Source: Trissonchulus latispiculum
Taxonomy: Eukaryota > Nematoda > Enoplea > Enoplida > Ironidae
Direction: 5' to 3'
Assembly: GCA_030248195.1 (NCBI GenBank)
Contig: JASAND010003983.1
Location: 1 to 64,000, forward strand
DNA length: 64,000 nucleotides
A program made the position numbers and the translations under genes. Below the pieces are notes generated by a model that saw only the letters and a program-made list of their open reading frames with translations, was not told where the DNA came from and made no database searches. Positions 36,301 to 51,300 of this stretch are shown piece by piece (the stretch's first letter is position 1; the number at the start of each line of letters is the position of its first letter).

Positions 36301-39300
36301 TCCCGGTTCCAAGTACAAAAGTCGTAGTTACATTTTAACATTATTTAATATTGGATGCACGCCCCCAGCAAGGGTTATACAATCAAAATTATAAAGCAAT
36401 ATTGCAAAACAATTGGAATAGGTAAGGCGATAATAACCAACTGGGTTAAACTTTTTTGTTTACTTAGAATTTTAAAGTTTTTGCCTTACCTTGAATTTGC
36501 TCCATTACAAATGCTGTTACTATGTGCACAACGTACACTAAAACTTGTAAAAAAATTAAAACTTTAGTATGGTCAAGCAAATTGTTTCGATAATTCACGG
36601 TGAGATTCTACTGTGCATCTAAATACAGACAGCGTCTTCTGAACAGAATCTTGTAAACCTGCACAACGTTTCAATAAAACATGCTGAGAATTGAGATATA
36701 TATACTGGAGCTTAAATTTTTATTTCTTTAAAAAGAGTACAGTGTCAGAAGCAAATAGTTTCCAAAACATTTAAATGCATATAAAATATTTAAAAGCTGA
36801 AAGCCAAATTGGAAAGAAGAACATATATATTAAAGTTATATTTAACGAGGAAATGTACAGTCGCTTGATTACACAAAATAGCTAACAGATTACTTCTACA
36901 GGCTGTTCCATTATTTGAACTTTGATTGACTTCCGTCTCCGTTGCCGATGGCTTAAAAATAAGAAAATAAGTACTTAACTTTCAAAGTTTTCTACTCCTC
37001 TAAAATTTACTATTTTTTAAAAAATGTTGCTTAAATCATGCGTGCTGACAACACCACCTTCCATTTACCAATTTTTTGAGAAGATATACTCAATTTCCGC
37101 CTACATCCCATCCCATCGAGCTCTCATCTTTTCTATGAGGTTAAAATTCAAATATGTAAGCTGGTTAAAGTTTTCACTCGGCGATGTATCGTTCACGTCT
37201 GAACGAAAGTGCCCGTCTTTCATCAATTACAATTGGAATTTTAGAACAGAAAATTTCAAAAATTCGTTAAAATTAATTTAGAGACATTTTTACAACTGCA
37301 TTTTGTAATACACACAAAATTACTTAACAAAGAGAAAAACCAAAACCAAACTTAAAATAAATAAAGGTACATATAGTCAGAGGGGGGAAAAAACAACGAT
37401 TTTCGAAATAAGGTTATTACTCGCTACAGACTGTAGCTAGCCAGACGCTTTATATACCAGCATGTAGGGCTTGGCCTGTACTTTCTATACCACCAGTAAA
37501 ATCAGCATTCGGTTGTACTTCTAGTAGGCTACCCTGAATATAGACCATCTTTTTTTCCCCCACAAGTGGGGGAAAAAAAAGATGGGGGTGGGGAAAAAAA
37601 AGATGGCACCAAATTTCGTTCCTTTACCACCATAGCAGCAGATAAATGGCATTTAAAGGCATAAAACGCAATATCTACTTCTAAAAACTCGTTGCCGGCA
37701 GCCAGGCTTAGTATTATCCATCGTAAATGCCAAACTTAGTAATGAGCCAACATTGCTAGGAAATTAAGATTTTTGGTCTACAAAATCTTATTTTTTACCG
37801 GTAATTTATAATTTAATCGCCTTTTGTGTTAACTTGCAATGATAAAATACACATTTTGCAATATTAACCCGCAAGAAATTGAGTGTTTTATTTATGATGG
37901 GTGGCAAAATCGCACAAAAGTGTTCAGGGGTCATCCATTTCGGGTGGAGTCTTTTGCATATCCACACTTGTGAAACTCTCTGGAATGTCCACAGTTCACA
38001 ATATCACAAAAATATTGTTTATGGACCCTAATTTTCTTGTTATCCGCATGATTTCCCCCCCTGGGAATATTTGCCAGCATTCCTCCACAGGAGCAGGTCA
38101 TATGGCTCTTTTCGGCAGCGGAAGGTCAATTGGGGGGTATAACAGTTCAAATGAGTAAACAATTAGTCGTTATTTTTGCTTAAATCAAAAAACGAAACTG
38201 CCGGCGAAAAAGTACACCGTTGTTTTTTTCCCCCCTCTGGTGCAAAAAGTGTGGGGGAAAAAAAAGATGGTCACTATTTCTCAACCGTGTGACCTAGCGA
38301 AAATCCGACTAGCCCACGTTATAGAGCACATCCACAAACCCCTTCATGCACAAAATGACTCCTGTAACTATTACCAGTAAGTTGGCATAATCTTAGAAAA
38401 TTTGAAAAATCCTTAGGTTTTTGGACAATTTTTGGGTGTCAACTTCGGACCCATGCCACACGAAGGCTCAATCGACAGGAACGGTTATTTGTATTATGAT
38501 CTTAAAGTACAAGACTTGAACTTTCATTTGCACGAGATTTTGTATCTCTATCTTATACCAGTCGAGCAGGGTGAGCCGTTGTTTTTTTCCCCCACTTTGC
38601 CGGTGATGCTTTTTTCCCCCCTCTGACTATAAACTATCAAATAAACCCATGTTCATGGACCACCGTTTCATATTCAACCATAGTTTCATCTGAGCCACTA
38701 CGATCGTTATCAGCCGTAGCATCCATCTTCACTTCTCACAGAATCACATAACCAAAAGCATTGTAAGTGCATACACATATTTGGTACATAAAGGTGAACT
38801 TTCATATACGGATCGCCTTGTTTGAAAATTTGAAAAATCAGAAGCATGAAAACAAAAAATTACGAAATTCCTTCCGGAATAAAGGAAGTAGAAATTTTCC
38901 CTTACAACAATTTTTCAAGTATGTTGAACATTTAATTTTTGTCTTAACAGACGGGATAATGTCACTAGTGTTGATTCAAAGAAACATTTGAAATTTCTCT
39001 TTATTATATGACTCGGCTTCAGTGAAACCTGAAACGTGCCTCGATCGCCTGAAAAGGGGAAGCGGTGAGTTTGTGTCACCTTCAGTGGAAGCTGAAGCTG
39101 TCGTTTTCAGTTTAGGGTCTAAATTTATTCTATGGAGTGTCAGCTTCAGTTTCAGTTCCAATAATTGTACCTTCATTTCACGTTTAGTTTGAAACTCTTA
39201 ATTGTTATCAGTCTCATCCTACATATTTCGCCTGCAGGTCTAAATTTGTTTAGTTTCAGTTCAAACTAGATTTTTAGTTTCAATTTCAGTCACTAGCTTG

Positions 39301-42300
39301 AAAAAGACAATATGAATGGCAACCATAAAAACTAAATCCAACTTTTGCAAAATTTAAACTCCTGCAAAAAAATTCGTTCAAGTCCATTTTTAAGAGTGGA
39401 ACCGGCCGGTTCCAAATCCTACCGGTTCCGGTTCCGGTTTCGGTTCTAAAATTCCTTCCGGTTCGGTTCCGGTTCCGGTTCCAACCGGTTCTAGTGGAAC
39501 CGGTCCCAACTCTAATATAGGGCATGACTACAACAGCATACACTAGCTTACAAGTGAGAGACGACACTATGAGCGGAGCCAGCATTAAGGGGGGGCGACT
39601 AAAATGGGGGTGCCCCAAATTTATCCGATTGGCCTCCTTTTTGGCGAAGTTAAAGAGCATGGGTGTGGTCAAAAAATACTTGGTCGTTGGTTCTCAGCTG
39701 CCTTCCAGCCATGTGCAACCGTCGCATTTATGTGCCCGACCCCCCCTTTTTCACAACTACCAACATAATTAATTAAAAATCTCTGCTGAATTCAAGACCC
39801 AAGCTTCAAGCTTGTCATTGACAAATATCATTTGGCACATGTGCCCCTATCTGAGGAAAAATACTAGACGTCTGTATCTTATCTGCATCTAAGGAAATTA
39901 CTGCTCAAAGTTGAAGTTTCGGCAAAATTTTGAAAATTTTTGGCTAACGAAAGGAATATTTCATCACTGGTGTGAGCTATAAGGCTGTAATTTGGCATAT
40001 ACAGAGGCCCGCCCTATAGGAGTACTCATTTGTGCCAAATGGCAAGAAATTCTGCAGAGTGAAAAAATTTTTATGTCAACTTTAATCTTCAAAAATTGCC
40101 AAAATCGCCGTTTTCAGTTGGTCGGATCCTGTGTAAAGGCTTTCTGCAGCTATAGAAATCGCAAACCTTCACTAATCGAGCTGAAATCGTTTGTGGGTGT
40201 GTTTTCAACCACGCTGAGTTCAAATATCTCAAAAAATTTTAATTTCAAAAAATTTGATTTTTTCGATTTCTGGGGTACTATTGCCCAAAAAAGGCGATTT
40301 TGCCAATTTTTGAAGATTAAAGTTGACATAAAAATTTTTTCACTCGGCAGAATTTCTTGCCATTTGGCACAAATGAGTACTCCTATAGGGCCTCTGTATA
40401 TGCCAAATTACAGCCTTATAGCTCGCACCAGTAATGAATTATTCCTTTCGTTAGCCAAAAATTGTCAAAATTTTGCCGAAACTTCAACTTTGAACGGTAA
40501 TTCCCTTAGATGCAGATAAGATACAGACGTCTAGTATTTTTCCGCAGATAGGGGCACATGTGCCAAATGATATTTGTCAATGACAAGCTTGAAGCTTGGG
40601 TCTTGAATCCAGCAGAGATTTTTAATTAATTATGTTGGTAGTTGTGAAAAAGGGGGTCGGGCACATAAACGCGATAGCTGCACATGGCTGGAAGGCAGCT
40701 AAGAACCAACGACCAAGTATTTTTTTGACCACACCCATGCACTATAACTTCGCCAAAAAGTAGGCCAATCGGACAAAGTCGGGGCAAAAGTTTAGTCGCC
40801 CCCCCCCCCTTAAAATAAGTAAAAAACGTATATAATGTCCATATTCACGTGCAAGGTGTGACAATAACATATTCATGAAATAAGATCGGCAAAAACGTCT
40901 TGCTGCTTTTGTTTTCAATATGCCAGTTAATTATTTTACTGGACTGAGATAAGATAGGGGTGCACCAACCATAGGTTCTCCCTTCATTTCGCTCTCTGTA
41001 AAAACACAAGCAAAAGACCTGCAAAAAACTTCGCCCCAGTCGTCCTTGCACAAGCAAGGTAGCTATAAATCAAAAAACAGGAAAATAAATAAAACAATAT
41101 TATTTTGTCCAAAAATCCCATGATCCCTACCATATGAAACGGGACAGTAGGGCTACTGAGCGCAGCTACCACAAAGTCATCGTTAACATCCAACAACTGC
41201 CAATCGCCCAGAAATTCTCCTAAAAATTCAAATTGTGCAATTTCGACACATTCCGAAAAACCCTTCGAGACTTGCGCCTCTTTCAAGCATTAAAAACCTA
41301 TCTGGAAAATTGCCAATAGTCCAAAACTTCGCCCACTGGTCTGGACGTACTAACAACAGCAAACATGCGGTTGAGAACGCAAACCCGTAAACTACAAGTA
41401 ATTTTCCCAACCAAAACCCATATGCCGAGCATAACAAAACATTTAAAAACTGAGTTTCTACTTACCCGGATCACTAAGTCTGGTGACTTTGCCTGTGTCC
41501 AATGAAACGGACACCAATACCTAAAAATACAAGCCTACTCTGTAGACTCGCAAAAGCCAATGGAGAGATGTGGTAATTCATGAGGCTTCCGGTGCAGATT
41601 GTACAACCACAACACTTCCACAAACAAAACATACCGAAACTTAACAAACGGAAGTTATTAAGTATCACCAATTTCAGGGTATTTTTTAGGGATTTTCATC
41701 CGGGGGGGGGAAAGAAATTTTCGGGGGAAAACTTTTTGCAAAAATGAGCCAAAAAATGGTATTTTTTGGCGTACTTTGCATGGTGAAACGCAAAAAGTTC
41801 TCAAAAAGGCCAGGATCTAACCTAAAAATAGCTAGTTTTAAGAAACAATCTCCGGAAGCCGGAAAATTTTTGAAAATTGGCCTATTTTTGGCAAAAATTT
41901 GGACCTCCAAAAAATTCCGGGGGGGGGGAAGCAAAAATCCCGGGAGGGGGCGATTTCGGGGGGGAAGGCATTTTCGGGGGGGGAGGTCAATTTCTGGGGC
42001 CCCCCCCTGTAAAAATACCCTGAATTTACACCTACAAAAATTTTTACTTGTAGAAAATGCTTACAACGCTAGAGCGCCATTGGGTAGACAAAATCACAGA
42101 TTGTCCATCAGATGTCCAACACCGTCTCCCAAGATTTTGGAGATACAAACCAGGAAAGGAATTCTTATCACCTACAATATACCCACAAAAGTCAACTGAC
42201 ATGGCTTTCTAATGCATCACGAATCACTGGGAAAAATAAAATGCTTCAATGAAGTTTCAAGTAACGTTTAAACTCCGGTTCACACATTCTGATAATAGTG

Positions 42301-45300
42301 ACTGTGTAAGTAGATGGATGGATACATAGACAGGGAAAGTTTTATAAGTATGATAGTAGGAAGGCTGGCCACATCAAGTAGAATAGATCACTAAACTATT
42401 CATTAAAATAAAATCAACACAAGCTATTGCTACCGCTGTAAAAAGAGCCGTAATAAATGAAATTCAGTCATGCACCAAGAAAAGGCTAATGAATGAAACA
42501 AATACAGAAATACACAAATGTTGTTGCTAACTTTACCATTGCCTCCACTACAGTTAGTCTGAGTTTCAATCACTCTCTCTGTTTTCGTAGACCAATCTAG
42601 CTACAAAAGAAATAATGTCCTGAAAATATGTTTGATTTTTAATAGCAACGCAATGCACACATTACATTACTAGAAACAATTCTCAAAATGCCTTTTAATG
42701 CTCATTTAATGCTAATTTAATCATCACTAACAATTAGTATGAGAATAAGAGAGATTCTAAGCTATTACGTATAAATTCGACGTTCAATGCATGAGACCCA
42801 TGACTGTGCTAAATAACTGCTGAAAAGACTACTAACATGAGGACTTGAAGGCAAAAAATGCACATACCATAAATACAAATCCAAGATAACTCCAATATGA
42901 GAAAGACAGAAGTACATTCCTTTTACCTCAATAAGCTTGGCTCGGTTAACATGTGGACCGCCTGCACGGTGGCGAAGATAGATCAGACTGCTGGTTCCAG
43001 ATCTTTTCAACAAACGGGGACTAGCATGATGATGGCCGTCAGCGGACAAACAAGTGACTGATGCCGTAGACAAATCATAATAATAGATATTACTTCTACA
43101 AAATAATTGCCAAGTGTTCACCACTAGCCTGGATAACAACTTTTCAGAAATCTGTTACGCACATAATATGCTTGCTTGTTACAGCAAGACTTCAATCTCC
43201 AGAGCTGTACAGTACAAACGTATGGACGAACAAGAAGGGATTATTGTTTTGTTACAGACAAATATGAGAACGGAAAACTTGATTCCGATTGCTGTCTTAC
43301 TTTCTGCTAGTATGATATATCCAACCCATTCGATTATCCCCTCCGTCCACGCCTACAAAAACAATCCCAGTGTCATCAGGTGCCCAGATTGGCTAGAAAA
43401 GATAACGAAACAAAGCAAAATTGGGCCAACACATGTTAGTAATACACATTCTATCAAGAATTATTAAAAACTAATATCATTAAGACTCTGTATGAACAAC
43501 GAGCTGGGGTTTCCTACGGAGGGGCGCCCCTACTTTTTGGGCCCCCCCACTCGTTCCCCTCCTCACTTCGTTAGACGTCTCCCCACTCACCCTAAGAAGC
43601 CAGAAAAGGCCAAAGTTTTACGATTTTTGGTAAAAAATGTATTTTTGGTGCTAAAACTTAATTTTTGAGCACTTTTAAGCTTAGTTATAGCAGTATGTGA
43701 AAAAAGGCTATTTATACGGTATATTTAGCATTTTAGCCCATATTATCTCCCCATTTTTGGATCTCTCCCCCTCCCACTTATTTTTGCCTGGAAAAACCCC
43801 AGATGTGTAATGAGCACAGGAATTTGAATCCGGTTTTAGTTCCCGTTCCCTCCCCATTTTTTATGACTTCAGGAAAACCCATTATCACAGAGCTGCTGTT
43901 ATCATATAAGGACTTTTGTTTTTGCGTCCGTTTTCTATTTTTCCTGGTCAATATTTCTACCTTCAAATCTGGTATGGCAAGATCTTCGAAGCAAAAGAAG
44001 GGCCCATCACAATAACATGTCGCCCTTGATCTGTAGACAGTTAAATGTAACGTAAACCAGGAAATGTCTCTTGGCTTTTATTTGGACAAACTATCTACAC
44101 GAACACGAGTAAAATGGATAGATTCTATTCAGTCTCGGCTTCTGACAGAATCAGGGGAACATACTGGCAATTCTTCAGTAAGAACTGGGGACGATATTAC
44201 AGCCAACACGACAATTACGTATCAATAGATAGCAAATTACGTGGCATGGGGTGCGTTCTGGGCTTGAGGCTTCGTCCAATACTGTAACACCGCCAGACTG
44301 AATGTCCAAAATGCACAGCACAGGATCAATTACATCTGAGAGTTGTTCTCCGCAGTGAGGTCGGTACAAGAACTGATCACCCTGAACAAGGCGAAATATA
44401 GACATAGACAATAATGTGTATATAATAGCAGAGAACGCGGATCAAGTAACCGAAATAACACAGGCATAGTTTTCCAGGATGGTTATTTACTTTAGAGATC
44501 CATTTCTTTGAATAATAGGAATATGTTTTGACCAAAAGTGAAAATTGGTCCGATCATATTTCCTACATAAGTACAAAACTGTTACGAATCAGCTAGTCAA
44601 TTTTACGATACACAGGTGCAGATGGCCAAAATAAGGCAAGGTGCCATTAAATGCTAAATTTTCTAATACCACTAAAGGGCCACTTTGGCTTAATATGTAG
44701 TAAAAGTAAACGTTCTATGGGAAAGAATGCTTTCCCGACATCACGGATTTCTTCCGACAATTTCGACACATTTCTTAAGGTGGTGATTCCTTTTGGGCAC
44801 ATATTATTATTTGGCGGCGTAAATCAACATGAAATTTGATGAAACTTTCCGAAACAAGAACAAAAAGTTCTCCTTCGTCGCATGTAAAATACATATGAGT
44901 CTTCGTAGGCAGGTTGTACATAAGCAAAAACTAGCCTGTAAAATACATATGAGTTCCGTAGGGAGGTTGTAAATTAAGGAAAACAAGTTGCAACCGCTTA
45001 ACATATGAGCCTGTCCTACAACGAGGCTCATATTGGCGTATGTCATAATACGAATAATTTGCAGATATATATTTTACTTTTATATAAATACATACTGCAT
45101 AAAGCTTTTCATTACAAATTATCCTTCATATAATGTTGATCAGTCATTATAGTGTGCATATGCTCAATACGGTACGCCATGAGGCGCTCTGACTCACAGC
45201 CAAGTGGGAACGCATTCTGCGTGTGTATAATGTGAAAGTGTTTCGAGAATGCATTAAAGGTGTGCCATAGTGTATCAGGAAACATCAGGTTGCATGTACA

Positions 45301-48300
45301 GTTCGGCTTGAGCAGTCGTAGTTCACTTCAGTCCATTTCTTCTGGGCCACAACGTCGATTCATTTCTTCTGGGCCACAACGTCGATTCTTTTTTCCGTAA
45401 TGAGGATGAAGCTGAGGTTCTTTAATGAGGCTTTAATGTGGAATGTACTGTGACGCCAATATGAGCCTCGTTGTAGGACAGGCTCATATGTTAAGCGGTT
45501 GCAACTTGTTTTCCTTAATTTACAACCTCCCTACGGAACTCATATGTATTTTACAGGCTAGTTTTTGCTTATGTACAACCTGCCTACGAAGACTCATATG
45601 TATTTTACATGCGACGAAGGAGCACTTTTTGTTCTTGCTTTCTATTATTTTATATATGTATCCTCCTGAAGGTATGTATAGATATCTTTCAACAGTAGCA
45701 AGCAAACCAACCACAGCACTCCACAACCACTTTGAGCATGCAGTTCTATGACAAAAGCTGCTCAGCTCGCTTAGGGCTTTCATTTGGTACCAAATTTGAC
45801 CACTTTTAAAAAATTTCATTTTTGACGAAAATCGCCTAAGTCCCCACCCCACCCCACCACAGCACTCTACAACCACTTTGAGCATGCAGTTCTATGACAA
45901 AAGTTGCTCAGCTCGCTTAGGGCTTTCACTTGGTACCAAATTTGACCACTTTTGAAAAATTTCATTTTTGACGAAAATCGCCTAAGTCCCCACCCCACCC
46001 CACCACAGCACTTCACAGCCACTTTGAGCATGCAGTTCTATGACAAAAGTTGCTCAGCTCGCTTATGGCTTTCATTTGGTACCAAATTTGATCACTTTTG
46101 AAAATTTTCATTTTTGACCCCATGACCTCCCACCGACCTGACCCTCCAGATGGCAAAGTCAAAGTGGAACCAGCACAGCAAGATGGGTGGGTCAGACGGC
46201 AAAACGGACGCCAGGAATGAGCTGGGCGCACCAGAAAACCATAAAAAATATACAATGTTTTGAGAGGCTATGTACAGTCCTATATGATGTTCCCGGAAGT
46301 CGGTACCGACCGGACCCTCCAGACGGCAAAGTGGAACCAGCACAGCAAGATGGCTGGGTCAGACGGCAAAACGCACACCGGGAATGAGCTGGGCGCACCA
46401 GAAAACCCCTATAGACAAAGTTTGGAGAGGCTTTGTAAAGCCTACTATGGACCTCCGGGAAGCGGTTACCGACCTTTACCCCTCAGACCAACCAACCAAG
46501 TGGAACCAACCCAGCAACTTTGGTAACTCGGGCAGCAAAACTGATAGCGGGAATCGATTCTCCGTCCCAAAAAACCTTTGTATGCAAAATTTGAGCCAAC
46601 CATGTAGCAAAATAAGCGAAAAGTTTAAGTTGAAAGTTCAACCCAAAATTCACCAACTTTGGCCGGCCAGTACCAAAAAATTACGCACGGAGACGGAAAA
46701 TCATATAGCATTTGAACGACCCCGATATGTGTACTGTTTAACCATATAGTCAGTATTACCCCATATATAGCCCAATCTGACTTATTAAGGCGCCTTTGAA
46801 GCATACTTTTTGGCCATTTTAGCGTTTTGGCCGACTTTGGCCCCTAGCCAAAAATTTTTTCAGGCTCTGGGAGGCATAAAAACTAGCTTATTTTCTTATT
46901 TTTGATTTGTACTACAAGAATATATATGGGTTTCATAGGCAAAAATTTTTCTATCTGTAGTTATTCAAGCTACAAAACCCCCTTATGAGACATCAAAAGC
47001 GAGAAACCGGAAAAAAACTTCGATTTTTTAAAGCGATTTTCGGCATAACTTTTTAACGGAAAGTGGTACGGGGATGAAACTTCAGGAACATACTAAACTC
47101 GACACGTACAATTTTTTGCGCACATAATCTGCGCAGCTTCTGCGCAGCCTTGTTTTACACGGTCATTCGACCATTTTCACTCATATTATAGGGGTCGCTA
47201 CCGCGACCCCTATGATAAGTTCTTTTAGCGTTCTAACACCCTCCGCGCAATCCCGATTCAAAAATTCGAGATTTCCGGTCAGAGGGGTTTTTCCCAATTT
47301 CTGTACGTTTCGTAGCTGCTATACAGTTATGACTATATTCATTCGAAAGATCTCATTGAGCTTCACATTTTTGCTTTTTAAAGCAAGTTTCTAGCTTTTC
47401 TCTACCGTGAGATATAGCAGATTTTCTTATTTTGGCGTCGAAAACTTGTCATTTTTGCAGAAATCAAATAATCCAACATTTCTTGAACTACGCAAGCCGT
47501 AAAATCAAACTAAGGGCATTGATCTGAAGGTCTCACAGGGGCAAATTATCCGACACATGATCGTCTTCCAACTGCTATCCTGTAGGCTGCTATCATAAAA
47601 AATGTAGTTTTTGCAAAAAAAAACGACCAATTTTTTTCAAAGATTGTGGAGCATTCACCATGCAAGGTGGAGGGCTGCTACTGAACAAATGTGTTCTGCA
47701 CAAACAAATATACCCAGGGACGATTTTTTAGTTGCCGCGATTGCTACTTTCTAGCTATAGTAATCGCCTGACAAATTTGGAAAAAGTAGGCAAAATACAG
47801 GTTACGCACACATTTCAGCTTATTTCTCTATAACGAAGAGCGATTTCACAATAAATAAAAAATCGACCCCAGCTATTTCATGGAGGTATCGAATGATATA
47901 ACCGATGTCTTACGAAAAAATTTACTTGAGTCTGCAAAAATTCTGGAAAATTATACTTCTTCTAAAATGTGTTAAAAATATTTTAGAAAAGCAACATTAG
48001 TTTCGTGGCATGCATTAAAAAGAGAAAATGCCAAGCTACATTTTGACATAAAATGGCTTCTTAACTCCGAGTAATGAATGAGTAATGATTGTGCAAACTT
48101 TATGTGACCAAAGGGAATCACCACCTCAACACAACATGTCCTGACACTGACGGATCCGGGATTTCTTGACGGCGGCGACCTCGCAGGAAATAATTCTTCA
48201 ACAAGGAGTATAAGAATTTTTCCTTTTTTGGAATAAAATTATTCTACAAATCTATAATTCTTTTCATCAGGTAGCGTGCGTTAGATCTACCTGGAATATT

Positions 48301-51300
48301 TGCAGATTTAGAACAACAGAGAAACTTTATAGAATAATATTACAGAATTTAAAGTAAAATAAAACTTTGCTCGGAAAAATTGGATACAGTCCAAGGGTTT
48401 CTTGCCTAATTAAAATATAGGAAATTCGCGCCAAATGCACGAAATATTTTGGCTCTTCCCGTTTTTTCTAATTTCTCCTTAATTCTGCCTACTGTCAGAT
48501 CGCGACTCAGGGGGGCGGCCCCCAACGATTCACCCTTGGCTACTGCAGAGGAAATGAAGACTGAATCTGTCCAAAGTTCCAACACAAGACGATAAAGCGG
48601 GCTATCCAGCTTGACTATTAGTGTCTTAAAAGTAACTACGTACGCCCACACAAGCTTTAAATGGTTTCAGTATCTCAATTGTCAGCAAGGAAGTAATAAA
48701 TAGGGGCGGGTCCAGGGGGGCGGGGGGCGCCCCCCCGGTCTTGATTCGAAGGTAGGAAAAATTAAGGAGAAAAATAGGGGAAAGGGCAAAAAGTAATGCC
48801 GTCGGCGAGAAGTATTTAATTTTTAACGGCAGATTTATTGCATTTATGAAGAAAAAAGATTGAAATGCATCCAAGTTTTCGGAGAAAATCACCGTTTTTC
48901 GCCTAAAAATGTGTAGGTAGTATTTTTAAAAATTTCTCAGGTCTTCAATATGAAAAGGATTAAGGATTAAACATATCCGAAGACCGATTTTTATTGCAAA
49001 AACAAAAAACGTCTGCAACTTCTGGGGGGATCTGTCCACCAGACCTCCGAGTAAGAAAATTTTACCGCCCCCCGTCACCAAATCCTGGATCCGCCAGTGC
49101 ACATAATAGAGGGAAATTAACAGTACGTAATATATTTGTCAATAAAACAAGCAAAACCTCCGGCTTATCAGAATCTTCGTCTCTGTCATCAAAATAGCCA
49201 CGGTATTTGACCAGTCGCTCAGCCACGTACAGTAAATGACCTTCCGCCATGGACCAGGACAAACCACCCACAACAGCTTAAATCAACAAAACTCATCTCA
49301 TTCAAAAGAAACATATATAGCTGAGGCGATACAAATAAATAATCTATCAAACAGCTTTGGCTTGAACAGACTAAACATTTTGTTAGCTTTAAGCCTATAT
49401 AGCGCGGCGGGAAAAAAGCCAGTCCGAGATGCGGGAAAAACCCCATCGCCAGTGTGAGTCACCCATATGAGCTAAATCGGGTTCTAGAAGCATATCTTAA
49501 AGAGCGTCCAAAACTACCCTAGAGGGTGAGCTCCCGCTGCCTCTCAGCAAATATTTTGGGACTTGGAAAATTTTGGTCCCAACATGGGGGTCAGACAGGG
49601 TCCACTTTGGTGGGTTACCCTGAACTGCTGGAAAGACCTATGTAGCACAAAACAGATCACAGTTTCACAGAGGATGTGTCTCGAACGTCACGATGGTGTA
49701 TGCAATTTAGCTCTAGTGCCTGTGGTGCGACCTGGGGGTGGCCTAGACTCTGCGGGAAAAAACTATGTGCGGGGGGGGGGAATTAACACAAAAGAGCAAA
49801 GCTTAATGTAGATAGTAACCATTGAAACCAAATTTAAAAATGAAATTTTTTCTAACCATTAGCAACGAAGGAAAAGTTTATGCATTTCTCAGCTCAATAG
49901 AGCATCTTGATCAATTTGGTATAGATTTTACCTAGATTCAACCGTCTATGTGTGGTCCAGGTGGCCAAAATCTGACATGGTACCATTTTCAAGCCTAATT
50001 CTTCAATTTCGTTAAAAATAGCCAATTTTTCACTAGGTCGGATTTGTCTTTAAATGCAATAAAAACACGTTCTATGTGATAGAATGCTTAAGCTGCGGAA
50101 ATTAAACAAATTTCAAAAATTTGCAAAATTTGTCTATGTTTACGTGTTAAACATATGACAATTTCAAAAGTCAACTTGACATGAATTTTTGCAAAAAATA
50201 TTGATATTTTTTGATGTAGGTGTACTAAAAATCACCCTCTCTTTCGAATGGTATAGTAAAAACTGTTCTGGCTTGCTTCCAGCAAAAATTTCGGGTGGAT
50301 TTTCCCCGCATTGGGTTTTTTCCCATCGGTTTGGTCGAAAATTTCTCACCAACCGTAAGTGCTAGAGAGACATGTTAGGGCTCATTTTGAAGCTCTTCGC
50401 AAGGCCTCATGGTAGTTATCGTTAGATTTTTGATTTGTCGCTTAAAAAAGTTACAGCCAAAATTCGAAAATTAGGTTTTTTCCCGCAGCGCTATACAACA
50501 TCTGGTAATAGCGATAAAACCAAAGAACGTATTCGCCAGTTTGCCTACCATGGGTGTGTACTTTTCCATGAACGCCAAGAGCCTCTAAGTCAACTGTAAG
50601 CTCTTTACATCCTTCCACATTATTCCATACTTCCAGATATTCTTTCTCCTTTGGTATATCTTTAGAGCCAGACCCTTTCTTCGGCGCAATCTTTCTCAGG
50701 CACGCAGTCAAATGTCCAGACGGGGAAACACAACTAGCAATTCTAAAACATTGTACGTATACGTACTGTTAGTTACGTGCTAAAGAACCACAAACAACGA
50801 AAACATTAATTTGGACAAGTATTAATAAAATTAAGCTAGTTATAGGGGAGCGCGAGAGGGTACGTGGCCACTGTTGGGAATCAAAAATCAAATATAATAG
50901 TCAAGCGGGAATAACCCACTTTTCAGATTTTTGGCCAGAACTTTTTACTGGTTTGAGATATTAAAATACTGACTATACAGGCAGCTAGGCCTAGTCGTAA
51001 GCTTTCTTATGAGCTATAGAACACCTCTCTAGGGTGCACCGTTAGTGAGAAAAAATTGTCCCAAACCGGCGGGAGAAACCCAATGCATGGAAAACATATT
51101 TGCGGGAAAAACCCACCCCTAAAAGTTTTTAAAAAGTTGTCAGGAGCATTTCTAACCGTTCCAAATGAAAGAACGGGTTGTTTTTAGTATAACTGCATCA
51201 AAATATATTAGTTTTTGTTGAAAAATTGAGATCATGGTGACTTTTGAAAATTTGGTCTGTTTAACACAGGCAAATAGGCAAATTTTGGAAAGTTTTTACA

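Noticed and set aside
37901..38158. 85-codon frame inside the TATAGTCA element as a transposase piece
   Set aside because: No DDE, HTH or other motif, and no conservation in the sister elements.
39992..40519. 175-codon plus-strand frame
   Set aside because: It lies entirely in a foldback element, and the arms encode mirror-image nonsense; no motif.
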